Positions 8,072-15,691 of a DNA stretch of 17,407 nucleotides are shown piece after piece. The translations under genes and the position numbers were made by a program. Within the stretch, counting starts at the first letter, position 1. Every line of letters begins with the position of its first letter. The stretch is taken from NCBI GenBank assembly GCA_016871655.1, contig VHCR01000006.1, positions 1 to 17,407 of the forward strand. The letters are read 5' to 3'. The DNA comes from Verrucomicrobiota bacterium (lineage in GTDB: Bacteria > Verrucomicrobiota > Verrucomicrobiia > Chthoniobacterales > UBA6821). The notes under the pieces were generated by a model. That model searched no databases. It was not told the origin of the DNA and worked only from the letters and a program-made list of their open reading frames with translations.

Positions 8072-9192
8072 TAAGTTATTTTCTCCTTGCAAGTTTATCC
8101 GCCCAGGAAATCCGGCGCGCAATCCCCGTAAAACCGATCTTTGCGGGCTATAACGAGGATGCTTTATTTTTGGCGGGAAAAGATGTTCCTGAAAACTCTT
8201 CGCTTGCACCCCTGCAACGAAGCAACATCTATCAAGAGCATGCAGCATCATTACAAAAATTATGGTCGCTCTATGAACAACGCCAGTTTGTTCCCATGCG
8301 TGAATGGAGCCTTCAGGAGCTTCCCTCACGCATTCCGCTCCCTTCGGTTGTTTGTTATTTTTTTAGCGGTCCTGATATTTTGAATCCTCTGGCTCTTTTC
8401 CCTGATGCTGCCTCAACGTATTTGCTGTGTGGAAAAGAATCGATTGGTGCTGTCACTCCGCCGGAACAACTCTCTCCCGAGGAATTGCAGTCTGCCCTTG
8501 CTTCGCTTCGAGAAGCCATGAAAACCGCTCTGCAATTCGGTTTTTTTATTACCAAGGAAATGCGCTCTCAAACTGCAAGCGGTCCTTTTCAAGGTGTCTT
8601 ACCGCTTTTTTTAACCTTCTTGAATCTTACAGAAAATCGGATTCTCAGCGTGGAGCGACTCACGCTCGGAGGAGCTCCTGGATTGCGTATCGACTTTGTT
8701 GCTCCGAGTGGCGCTGAAAAAACCCTCTACTATGCACAGCAAGATTTGTCAAACGAAAGTTGTCGTTCCTTTTTGCGCTGGCTTCAGCAATTCATGCCTG
8801 CGATCTCCTACTTGAAAGCAGCCTCGTATTTGCTGTACGAAGAAAATTTTTCTCGCACGCGCAACTTTCTCCTTCAAAATTGCAATGCCATTTTGCAAGA
8901 CGACTCGGGCATTCCGTTCCGTTGTTTTGATAACACTCATTGGACGCTCTATCTTTTTGGTGATTACAAAGGCCCTATCGAATTGTTCCGCACCAAGTAT
9001 CAAGCCGATCTCGCCAATGCCTATCATACCTCGCTCCTCGCAGCTCCGATGGAATTTGGTACAGGATATCAGTTTCAACCCGGCCTCTCTGGTGGCGCTA
9101 ATTTGCTACTAGCGGTAAGACAAGAATTTGCTCCGCGAGCAGTGCCGGTGAATTCCTCTCGCTACAAGCGCTCCAAAAAAAAGCATCCGTGA
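8026..9192 (+). CDS. Conserved exported protein of unknown function (388 aa)
   Basis: The protein has an N-terminal signal peptide of about 26 residues ending LASLSA before QEIRR, so it should be periplasmic or secreted. The mature part resembles, from memory, a widespread family of uncharacterised bacterial proteins with a YFFSGPD-like motif followed by a 'YLLCG' segment (here around residues 110-140), an FFITKEM segment (around 175), a YLLYEENFSRTRNFLL segment (around 265-280) and an ILQDDSGIPF segment (around 290). Family length is about 350-400 aa, so this copy looks complete. No catalytic motif is recognisable. The C-terminus is basic (RYKRSKKKHP). The start ATG lies in the loop of a 32-bp inverted repeat whose right arm encodes about residues 6-16 of the signal peptide, so the export signal appears partly repeat-derived. 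It lies 40 bp behind the amino acid permease on the same strand; any functional link is unproven. Confidence 0.85.
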   Translation: MHKLHSHLPSSIFYLLSYFLLASLSAQEIRRAIPVKPIFAGYNEDALFLAGKDVPENSSLAPLQRSNIYQEHAASLQKLWSLYEQRQFVPMREWSLQELPSRIPLPSVVCYFFSGPDILNPLALFPDAASTYLLCGKESIGAVTPPEQLSPEELQSALASLREAMKTALQFGFFITKEMRSQTASGPFQGVLPLFLTFLNLTENRILSVERLTLGGAPGLRIDFVAPSGAEKTLYYAQQDLSNESCRSFLRWLQQFMPAISYLKAASYLLYEENFSRTRNFLLQNCNAILQDDSGIPFRCFDNTHWTLYLFGDYKGPIELFRTKYQADLANAYHTSLLAAPMEFGTGYQFQPGLSGGANLLLAVRQEFAPRAVPVNSSRYKRSKKKHP

Positions 9193-9256
9193 TCCAATTT
9201 CTGCAATACCACTTTCAATAAATAATTGGATTATACGACGCAGGAGTAAGTGGTAT
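9192..9256. repeat. Two interleaved inverted repeats (pseudoknot-like layout)
   Basis: Arm A (9192-9199, ATCCAATT) is the exact reverse complement of A' (9224-9231). Arm B (9206-9214, ATACCACTT) is the exact reverse complement of B' (9248-9256). The order A-B-A'-B' means the two stems cross, as in an H-type RNA pseudoknot, or mark two overlapping protein-binding palindromes. It begins at the stop codon of the conserved exported protein. A T-rich run at about 9274-9285 (two T blocks separated by one A) follows 17 nt after B'. It may help terminate plus-strand transcription before the convergent minus-strand gene. Confidence 0.5.
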
Positions 9257-9340
9257 AAGGATCTGAACGAATGTTTTTTTATTTTTGCGATATCATGAAC
9301 TGGCACCAAAATATGCATTATCCGGAACTGACCCCTATTT

Positions 9341-10780
9341 CTATTCATCGTCGCTTGCTTCAAAGCAATTCCGTAGCCACCAGAAAAATGTGTTGCCTGA
9401 ATTAGGTTGCTGCTCTCTCCGAGTAAGAGCGTTTGATAAATCAGTTTCTTGCATGCTGCTTGTTGGCGGAGGAATAGAGTTCCAATGAGCCCTCTTTTGT
9501 TCAGCTTCTTGTAATGCTTCTTGAATTTCTTTCTCAACAAGAGAAGAAAACGATGTGATGTTTAATGAGGGCAAAGATTTTTTTTGTATTTCAATTTTTC
9601 CCTGCAATGCTTCGAGTTGGATTTTTCTTTGCTCCCACGCTGTGAGGGCTGCTTGCACTTGGGTGGTCACACTTTTTAGAAAAGCAGTTCCTATTTCAAG
9701 AGTAGCTGCTCTTGCAGCTCGTTCTGCTTGCTCCTGAAGTCGTTCAGCCTCTTTATGAATCGCGTTGACGTGATTTCTATTTTTCCAAAGTTTGATTCTT
9801 TCTACTTGAGTTGAATCGTTGAGAACGAGGGCTGCCGCCTCTTGCTCAAACTGCTCCCATTTGCGTTGCTCCGCTGGTGGCGCAAATTTCTTTTCCTCTG
9901 AAATGAGTGCTAAAAGAGGCTGATAGTGAGAGATGATCGTATCTGCAGGAAAAGTCCTTGTTTCAAAATCAGCCGTAGTGACATTTGCTTGGATGATGTT
10001 CTGCATGATGTCGTGATGAAGGCCATTGAGTTGGCTTTCTATGGAGCAGCGCGCAATGTGATAGTCGAATTTTTGAATATAGTCATTGTATCCCTGTTCA
10101 TCCTCCTGCAGCATGCTCGTCTCAGCGCTATCCATGGGCGTAAGCTTGCGCTCCTCACAATATTCTTCAAACTCCTTCTTCGCTTTCTGCCAGGCTTGTT
10201 GCTCCTCCTCGGCCTTTCCGATAATCGAGGTTGTCTGAAAATGATCAGGCCTTCGTAATCCAGCAGTAACAGAACCTTTACGGACTGCAGGAAGCGTTAC
10301 TGTAAAAAAAGCATATTCTAATTCATCGACTGCGGCACGACTAGCTTCCGACGAATTGATAGAAAATCTTTTCTTTATATGCTCTTCGATATCCTTTGGA
10401 AATAGTTGCTTTATCAGTTCATCCACTTTATTCCAATCGGCATGATACTCGTCCCTCCGTGCGTAGGCTTGTCGGAAAGCGTCACCAAGGAGAGCGAAAA
10501 CTTTGTCGCGTTCTGTAACAGAAGCGCTTTGCGGAGTTGATATAACACTTTCATCAACAGCCGTGACAGCGATGGAAGAATCCGCTGTTGCTTGTCGCGG
10601 ATCTTGCCTCAAATCATCCCAATCAAGGCACCCCGAAAGGCTTCGCCCTTGCTCTTCTTGTTCGCTAGCAGTACGAGGATCTTCTTTTTTGCTTGCTCCT
10701 CGATCGAAAGATCCAGCAACAAGCGGAGCACTCAAGCTCACAACCAACAAAAAAGGGCCAAGGAAAAGGAGGGGATTCAT
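9341..10780 (-). CDS. Exported helix-rich protein of unknown function (479 aa)
   Basis: No family recognised. MNPLLFLGPFLLVVSLSAPL is a textbook signal peptide, with likely cleavage near LVAG/SFD. Residues about 28-75 are a polar Glu/Ser/Arg linker. From about 85 on, the protein is Ala/Gln/Glu/Lys-rich and predicted helical, with Trp-centred heptads such as QQAWQKAKKEFEEY and AALTAWEQRK. An unusual aromatic cluster, FFWWL, sits close to the acidic C-terminus. It shares style and short matches with the neighbouring 473-aa product (both have AW-x-Q followed by QKKSL) and with the 1724-aa protein at 594-5768. This suggests a diverged family of secreted helical proteins. The upstream minus-strand gene ends 63 bp before it, so the two may form one transcript. 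The leader is A-rich (AAAGAGAATAAAGAA before ATG), with no GGAGG. Confidence 0.85.
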   Translation of the reverse strand: MNPLLFLGPFLLVVSLSAPLVAGSFDRGASKKEDPRTASEQEEQGRSLSGCLDWDDLRQDPRQATADSSIAVTAVDESVISTPQSASVTERDKVFALLGDAFRQAYARRDEYHADWNKVDELIKQLFPKDIEEHIKKRFSINSSEASRAAVDELEYAFFTVTLPAVRKGSVTAGLRRPDHFQTTSIIGKAEEEQQAWQKAKKEFEEYCEERKLTPMDSAETSMLQEDEQGYNDYIQKFDYHIARCSIESQLNGLHHDIMQNIIQANVTTADFETRTFPADTIISHYQPLLALISEEKKFAPPAEQRKWEQFEQEAAALVLNDSTQVERIKLWKNRNHVNAIHKEAERLQEQAERAARAATLEIGTAFLKSVTTQVQAALTAWEQRKIQLEALQGKIEIQKKSLPSLNITSFSSLVEKEIQEALQEAEQKRAHWNSIPPPTSSMQETDLSNALTRREQQPNSGNTFFWWLRNCFEASDDE

Positions 10781-10843
10781 TTCTTTATTCTCTTTGCAAT
10801 GACGTGCGTTTCGTCAATGCAAATTTTTATTCAGGCTACACTC

Positions 10844-12265
10844 TTAAATGCCTTCTGCTACGTTCACCAAAGAATCCAAAGCCTTTTGGATAATTTCATG
10901 CTCTCCTTGAAACTCAAGAATCCGTTTCTTTGCCGCCTCTTCTTTTGAGTTCAATGCCACGGTTGCAACAGTAAGAGGCTCGTCTGCGGCCGATGGAGGA
11001 TTAAGAGATTCAAAAACTCGCTTACGGCTCTCTTCAGGCAAGGTTTTATATTTAGCAGTGATGGCTTTATCCCATTTTTGGAGGGCTGTTGCTCCTGCTG
11101 ATTTTGCTTGTTTCAATAAGTCTTGAGAAGAGCCCGTAGAGGCTCCATCTTGTTCTGTCGATGTTGTTTGAAAAGCATCCCAAGCATGATCAAATTGAGT
11201 GCTCGCAAGTTGGGCCTCATAGACAGCTATGACATAGGACAACTGCTTCGATTCCACATCCCAATTTTCTTGAAATTGTGGTTGAGCTTCGCTTTTTTTA
11301 GACTCAATCAATTCGGAACAGCGTTTTGCTAGCTCATTAATAGCATCTGTCACGTCATTGGGATCCTCTTGCTTTCTCTCTTCATAAGCCTGAAGAGCTG
11401 CTTCCACTTTTTGTTGAGCCTGCAAGGTCTCAACGCTAAGGCCTGAGGCTGCGTTCATATAATGCAAATGATGGAATGCATTAGCCCAGGCATCAGCAAG
11501 TTTGTTGTTGCTTTGGTTTGTTCTTAAATCGCTTGCCGAAACAGAAGCTTCATCTCTTTGAATATTCTCAGGAATCAGAGATTTTTTTTGACTGCGAAAG
11601 TCAGTTTGAGCCTGGGTCCATGCTGCCGTAGCCGTTTTCGCCTTTTTAAGCGCATCAGCATGAAGATCGACAGGAGGCGCTGGAGCCTTTCTCCAGAAAG
11701 GCCAGCAATCAGTTGCTGCTTGTGCTTCTTCTTCAACCTTTGGTTCGCGAGTTAATTGCGCCGCTTTTCGAGCAACAGTGCTGGCCTTCCAAGCAGGCAA
11801 GGCGGCCTCTAAGGCTAGCGCTCGGACTTGAACGACCCTGGCTGAATCAATCTCCTCATCTGAATAACGTGTCTCCTTCTTACCGAGCCATCTATCAATC
11901 GCGGGAAGAGGTGGTGGATTCAAAATGCTATCAACCCATCTTTTTGCCAGTCTCACGCGCGCCGCAGCCTTGCTCGAAGCGGGAGCATCAGGATCCCTTG
12001 CGTGATATGCTTCTTGAATGAGGTGTTGAGCATAGGCCAAACTCCGTTGACTCCTTTCAGGCTGTTCTACGGGAGTTAAGGTTTCAATTTTCTTTGGCTG
12101 TCCAGGTGTTGTCTCTTCTACTTTTAAACTATTATTGCTTTCTCTTGCCTGGGAACTAGAAAACCCGGTACCACCATCTGCTACTGTAACAGTTCTCAGA
12201 CGTGGGTCCTCTGTGACACTGTTTTGTATTTCTCTTCCATTTCCTTCTTCTATCATCGCCTGCAA
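10844..12265 (-). CDS. Exported helix-rich protein, 5' end disrupted (about 473 aa)
   Basis: The body is a Glu/Ala/Gln-rich helical protein with Trp-containing repeats (ATAAWTQAQTDFRSQKKSL; WKASTVARKAAQL), related in style to the adjacent 479-aa protein. The only in-frame start codons are TTG at 12265 and ATG at 12256, giving MQAMIEEG or MIEEG. Yet the codons just upstream (12304 to 12263) read RWLAFLLTASAVSL, which continues into QA: a clear signal-peptide core and cleavage region. They are preceded by a TAA stop (12307-12305) and have no ATG, GTG or TTG in front. The gene therefore looks decapitated. The disruption coincides with an 11-bp inverted repeat (12294-12304 and 12338-12348). Reversing the 33-bp segment between the arms would place a TTG directly before CGG TGG CTC and restore an exported product. 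Alternatives are an assembly error, a non-standard start or a real pseudogene. Confidence 0.7.
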   Translation of the reverse strand: MQAMIEEGNGREIQNSVTEDPRLRTVTVADGGTGFSSSQARESNNSLKVEETTPGQPKKIETLTPVEQPERSQRSLAYAQHLIQEAYHARDPDAPASSKAAARVRLAKRWVDSILNPPPLPAIDRWLGKKETRYSDEEIDSARVVQVRALALEAALPAWKASTVARKAAQLTREPKVEEEAQAATDCWPFWRKAPAPPVDLHADALKKAKTATAAWTQAQTDFRSQKKSLIPENIQRDEASVSASDLRTNQSNNKLADAWANAFHHLHYMNAASGLSVETLQAQQKVEAALQAYEERKQEDPNDVTDAINELAKRCSELIESKKSEAQPQFQENWDVESKQLSYVIAVYEAQLASTQFDHAWDAFQTTSTEQDGASTGSSQDLLKQAKSAGATALQKWDKAITAKYKTLPEESRKRVFESLNPPSAADEPLTVATVALNSKEEAAKKRILEFQGEHEIIQKALDSLVNVAEGI

Positions 12266-12293
12266 AGAGACAGCAGAAGCCGTTAATAAAAAG

Positions 12294-12348
12294 GCGAGCC
12301 ACCGTTACTCAACCTGGAAAAACCAAAAACCAGATTGCGGTGGCTCGC
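12294..12348. repeat. 11-bp perfect inverted repeat with 33-bp spacer at a disrupted signal peptide
   Basis: GCGAGCCACCG (12294-12304) and CGGTGGCTCGC (12338-12348) are exact reverse complements. The spacer of 33 bp is 11 codons long. A smaller stem (CTGG 12314-12317 with CCAG 12330-12333) lies inside it. On the minus strand the stem is followed by CTTTTTATT, so it also resembles an intrinsic terminator. However, that tail is part of the signal-peptide coding sequence of the downstream gene. On the plus strand the stem is followed by A8, which does not suit termination. Confidence 0.8.
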
Positions 12349-12490
12349 AAAAAAAATGTTGATTGCTTGTTAAAGTAATAGACTCCTCAGAAATCAAAAC
12401 GTTCAAATATTTATTCTTTTTTTAATTTTCCTATTGCATCTTGATTGCAGCTGTTTAAAGATCCACATCAACTCCAAAAACCTAATCTCC

Positions 12491-13216
12491 ATGAAAACCG
12501 TCGCTCTCTGCAGTCTTGTCACGCTCTCGTTAACGACTCTTTCCATCCGAACAGAAGCGGCGTCAGCTCCTGACGGCAGCCATCCTGTTATTCATGCGGT
12601 CAAAGACTCATCTTCTACTTCTACTAGTAGCCACAGTAAGAATGTGACTGCTAACGCTACTGATGCAGTTCATGGAACTGTTCGCGCAAATTATCAAGAT
12701 GATAGCGATGCTAATAATCATAAACCTCAAGGAGTCGCGGTTACTAAGCTTTCCGCCGCGACCGCAGCTGCCTCAAAAAGACTAGGACTAGACGCAGACG
12801 CTGTTAGCTCGTGGGCTGTTAGTTTGGATACAAATATTGCTGCTAATCCAGCAACAACTCCAGCAGAACAGAAACAGAACGCTGCCCTAAGGAAAATTTA
12901 CAGCAGGGTCAATGCTCATATTACTCGTATCAATAACGCTGTCGTTAAACTTTCTAGGGCACGTAGTCGCAAAGAGGCAGCCGCTCAATGTCAGAGTATA
13001 GAAACAATAGCTCAGCGTATCCGAGACACAATAAACCTTCTACACCGCGATCTTGTGGATATAGAGGCCACGAAGTTAATAGTAGCTGGGGATACAAAGG
13101 CAGGCAATGCACTCCTTGTAAGAGGAAGAAGAATAGTAAACGAAAAAGCAGTCATAACTCCTTTGCGCAACTTAATTAAGAGGGCTCACGACGAGGCTCA
13201 AGCTTTTAAAGACTAA
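12491..13216 (+). CDS. Small exported protein of unknown function (241 aa)
   Basis: No family recognised. I start the gene at the ATG at 12491 rather than an upstream in-frame TTG at 12434. The ATG begins MKTVALCSLVTLSLTTLSIR, a good signal peptide with probable cleavage near TEAAS. The TTG version would put 19 polar residues in front. The mature N-terminal part (to about residue 100) is Ser/Thr/Asn/His-rich and probably unstructured. The C-terminal 130 residues are Ala/Arg/Asn-rich and predicted helical (for example LRKIYSRVNAHITRINNAVVKLSRARSRKEAAA, which I cite in two overlapping pieces: LRKIYSRVNAHIT and RINNAVVKLSRA). The leader is C/A-rich (CAACTCCAAAAACC), without GGAGG. It is divergent from the disrupted minus-strand gene and 77 bp ahead of another small exported protein, possibly one transcript. 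Confidence 0.8.
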   Translation: MKTVALCSLVTLSLTTLSIRTEAASAPDGSHPVIHAVKDSSSTSTSSHSKNVTANATDAVHGTVRANYQDDSDANNHKPQGVAVTKLSAATAAASKRLGLDADAVSSWAVSLDTNIAANPATTPAEQKQNAALRKIYSRVNAHITRINNAVVKLSRARSRKEAAAQCQSIETIAQRIRDTINLLHRDLVDIEATKLIVAGDTKAGNALLVRGRRIVNEKAVITPLRNLIKRAHDEAQAFKD

Positions 13217-13293
13217 AAGTTGATCGCCAATATCAAGTTGCATAGCAAGCACAGTAAACAGATAACTCCGACTCACACTTCAAACAAAAAACC

Positions 13294-13581
13294 ATGCTCC
13301 GATTCATCATCACACCGATCGCGATTGCTACGATTACTCTCTTGGCCTTCTCTTCCAACTCCCTAGCCATAGCGCCTGGGGCTAATAATCCTCCAGGACC
13401 GGGACGAGGCCATGTCCGTCATCCAGTTATTGGTAATGAGCATAGTCATAATTCCGTTGGGGCTAAGGCACTCACTGTTAAAGCACACGCTGCAGGCAAT
13501 GCAGCAATTGGAGGTCAATCTTCAGGAGGAGGAAGCGCCAATCCTCTTTTCTATGACAAAAAGAAAAAATCGGAGCAGTAG
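13294..13581 (+). CDS. Very small exported Gly/His/Pro-rich protein (95 aa)
   Basis: The protein begins MLRFIITPIAIATITLLAFS and reaches a likely cleavage site after SLA, a clear signal peptide. The mature part is only about 70 aa and low complexity: an NNPPGPGRGH segment, then His- and Ala-rich sequence, then Gly/Ser, ending with a basic KKKKSEQ tail. No domain is recognisable. The leader (CACTTCAAACAAAAAACC before ATG) is C/A-rich like that of the preceding gene. It may be secreted or periplasmic; the function is unknown. Its size makes the call less certain, but the signal peptide argues that it is real. Confidence 0.65.
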   Translation: MLRFIITPIAIATITLLAFSSNSLAIAPGANNPPGPGRGHVRHPVIGNEHSHNSVGAKALTVKAHAAGNAAIGGQSSGGGSANPLFYDKKKKSEQ

Positions 13582-13896
13582 TTTTGCGTACGTGCTCAGC
13601 TAGACTGTCCTAGGCCATCTCTCTTTTAGCGCTATGATTCTGGAAGCTTGATGAATTCTGGTGTTTCAGACGAAGTAACGAGTAACGGGTGAATATAAAC
13701 AGCCGAAATTCCCTATTTCGATAATCCTAACAACGTGAATGAAAATGAGAAAGGTTGCGTAAGGAGTTTGATTTAAAAATGGTTGTAATAAGGCCGTGGC
13801 TAACCTGAACGGTTAGTGAGGCATTAGGACGAACATTTTGAGCATTCGTTCAGCAAGCTGGTTTTGAACTACGAAACACTCTTAGTATTTGGTGAT
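13582..13896. other. Gene-free intergenic stretch (315 bp)
   Basis: No supported coding frame, tRNA or recognisable structured RNA. Small inverted repeats are present, for example CTAACC (13800-13805) with GGTTAG (13811-13816), and GAGCA/TGCTC just around the stop of the preceding gene, but none has a T-run that would mark a terminator. The sequence could be decayed coding DNA or an unannotated small RNA; nothing here decides. Confidence 0.4.
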
Positions 13897-14010
13897 AGTT
13901 GAAGTTAAAAGTTGAAGTTGAAGTTTCGTGCGCTTTGCGAATAAAAATTTTACTTTTTCGCCGGAGGCGAGTCTTAACTTCAACTTCAACTTCAACTTTC
14001 AACTTCAACT
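13897..14010. repeat. GAAGTT-type inverted-repeat element, copy 1
   Basis: The left arm (13897-13925) consists of GAAGTT hexamers. The right arm (13976-14010) is its reverse complement with one mismatch and one extra hexamer. The 50-bp core (13926-13975) starts TCGTGCGCTT and ends CGAGTCTT, and contains further small stems such as TCGCC/GGCGA and GCGAA/TTCGC. The core is shared, apart from a 3-versus-8-bp difference in the middle and two substitutions, with copy 2 at 16682-16783 in the same orientation. It lies 67 bp beyond the 3' end of the minus-strand porin gene and may terminate or stabilise its transcript. Confidence 0.9.
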
Positions 14011-14077
14011 GATACAAAGCAGCTTGAAGAAGCTTGCTCTTGGCCAGACTCCTGAACGATTACCATTTTGAAACAAA

Positions 14078-15568
14078 CTAGAACGTAATTCCCATCTGCG
14101 CACCTATCACCAGGGCATTCGGAATCGTTCCTGTGCCGCCCGGATTGATGACCCATTGAATGTCAGGTTGAATGTAGGCTGTTTGAGTTAAGCAAATCCG
14201 ATATCCTGCTTCATAAACCAATTCATATGTCGGAAAGCCTCCTCCCTCCTCGCTCTGCATGGAAGCAAAATTCGGGCTATAATTTCCGTAGGCCACTCCA
14301 AAAATCGTAGCGTCGGCTTTTCGCCCAGGAATCAAACCTGTGTAAACGGCACCTCCATTAACTTGGAACGGCATGAAAGCAATATTTTGTTGGGGAGAAA
14401 GAGTGAAGACCGTCCAAAGAACCAGGCCTGTGTCATTGTTTGGGTCAGGACGATAGACGGTTTGATCTGCATGCCAATACAATCCATAAGAGTTTGGTTG
14501 CTGACTCATGTTCAACGCTTCATTATGGCAGCTCGTCGAATAGTAGCCTCCCATCCAGTAGTGCCCTTTAAATCCCTTTGTTGAAATCGGAGCGACAGGA
14601 TTTTTTGTTGTCACCGAACGAAAATCTTCATCATCCTCATTATCGCTCTGCTGCTGCCCTGATGCCGTTCCATCAAATGTAAACTCAGGATTCCAGCTGA
14701 ATTGCCCCATCAACAAGGCTCCATCATTGGGATAAATATTCCAAGTTAGGCCATTCTCGCTCCCTGGTGTTACTTGATAAATACCAATTTTGGCAACTGT
14801 TGACCGCGATAGGTGTGCCTTCAGCAGACTCCCCCACGTTGCCGTGGCATAGTAAGAAACTCCTTCATTGATGAGAAGGGCTTGAGGAGATCCATCGATA
14901 CCACCATTCATATAGAAATAATAAAGCGGTGAGATGGCAAAATCATTTCCTGTCGAAAGCCGTCCTATTTTAAAAACAGCATGATTATCCCAAAAATGTT
15001 GCTCATAAAAAAGTTGGTACCAATAAAATGTTTGCCCGACATAAATTTCCTGCACGGCAAATTGGTTGCCAATATTTTTTTGAGAAAGGCTATTACCATT
15101 CACTTGTGCCACACTCATGGAAAACATTCCTCCAGGCGGCCATCCGAAAAGTTCCTGAGTTTTAAAAGTACCTCCTAGATAGAAAAAATCCGCGTAGGTA
15201 AAACCGTTAGGATTCACTCCACCAACGGGATTGCCAGCGATATCGGAGGTGTAGCTCAGAAAAAAATCAACCCCATGTTGATCTAGGAGATTTCGTTCTT
15301 GAGAAAAGAGCTGTGTTATTTTTTGCTCTCCATCGATTAACCGAGGAATCGGGCCTGGTGTTTTGTAAGGCGATACAACATCAGTTTGATTGCTGTTATT
15401 AAGCTCTTGCTGAGTCTGATCAATCTCGGAGATCCCTGCTCCACCCTCAGTAGTACGAAGAGATTTGCCCTCGTTGAGATTCAGAGGATCTGCTCCATGA
15501 GCCATAGCCACTATAAAAGAAATGATGGCCAATCCTACTATTGTAGTTTTTTTAAGGGAGCAATTCAC
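14078..15568 (-). CDS. oprB: Carbohydrate-selective porin, OprB family
   Basis: This is an outer-membrane beta-barrel porin for passive uptake of sugars or other small solutes. It has 496 aa, near the family's 430-500. The start is GTG (15568), the only in-frame start after an upstream stop. It gives VNCSLKKTTIVGLAIISFIVAMAHGAD as signal region (cited here as NCSLKKTTIVGLAIISF plus IVAMAHGAD). A polar linker (about residues 26-85) precedes the OprB signature: LLDQHGVDFFLSYTSDIAGN, then GGVNPNGFTYADFFYLGG, a KIGRLSTGNDFA segment, and aromatic-rich beta strands to the end. The last residue is Phe (GAQMGITF), as recognised by the BAM machinery. An acidic insertion (QQQSDNEDDED, about residue 305) is probably an extracellular loop. 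It is divergent from pfkA across 123 bp that must hold both promoters. A weak hairpin (about 14019-14037) and the copy 1 repeat element lie downstream. The exact substrate is not evident. Confidence 0.92.
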   Translation of the reverse strand: MNCSLKKTTIVGLAIISFIVAMAHGADPLNLNEGKSLRTTEGGAGISEIDQTQQELNNSNQTDVVSPYKTPGPIPRLIDGEQKITQLFSQERNLLDQHGVDFFLSYTSDIAGNPVGGVNPNGFTYADFFYLGGTFKTQELFGWPPGGMFSMSVAQVNGNSLSQKNIGNQFAVQEIYVGQTFYWYQLFYEQHFWDNHAVFKIGRLSTGNDFAISPLYYFYMNGGIDGSPQALLINEGVSYYATATWGSLLKAHLSRSTVAKIGIYQVTPGSENGLTWNIYPNDGALLMGQFSWNPEFTFDGTASGQQQSDNEDDEDFRSVTTKNPVAPISTKGFKGHYWMGGYYSTSCHNEALNMSQQPNSYGLYWHADQTVYRPDPNNDTGLVLWTVFTLSPQQNIAFMPFQVNGGAVYTGLIPGRKADATIFGVAYGNYSPNFASMQSEEGGGFPTYELVYEAGYRICLTQTAYIQPDIQWVINPGGTGTIPNALVIGAQMGITF

Positions 15569-15691
15569 TATGAGAGAAAGTGAAATTTTGAGAAAAGTTT
15601 CAGGAAAGTGTAATTCATTAGTTTCTCCCTCTTAACTCCAGAATTCAATAAGAACTTTAAAAAAGATTCTTTTAGCGTAAACTCTCTTCCT

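Noticed and set aside
12294..12348. Simple intrinsic terminator
   Set aside because: The stem plus CTTTTTATT on the minus strand fits loosely, but the loop is 33 nt and the T-run is inside the signal-peptide coding sequence of the gene it would precede.
12434..12490. Upstream TTG start for the 241-aa exported protein
   Set aside because: It adds a polar stretch before an otherwise perfect signal peptide beginning at the ATG at 12491.
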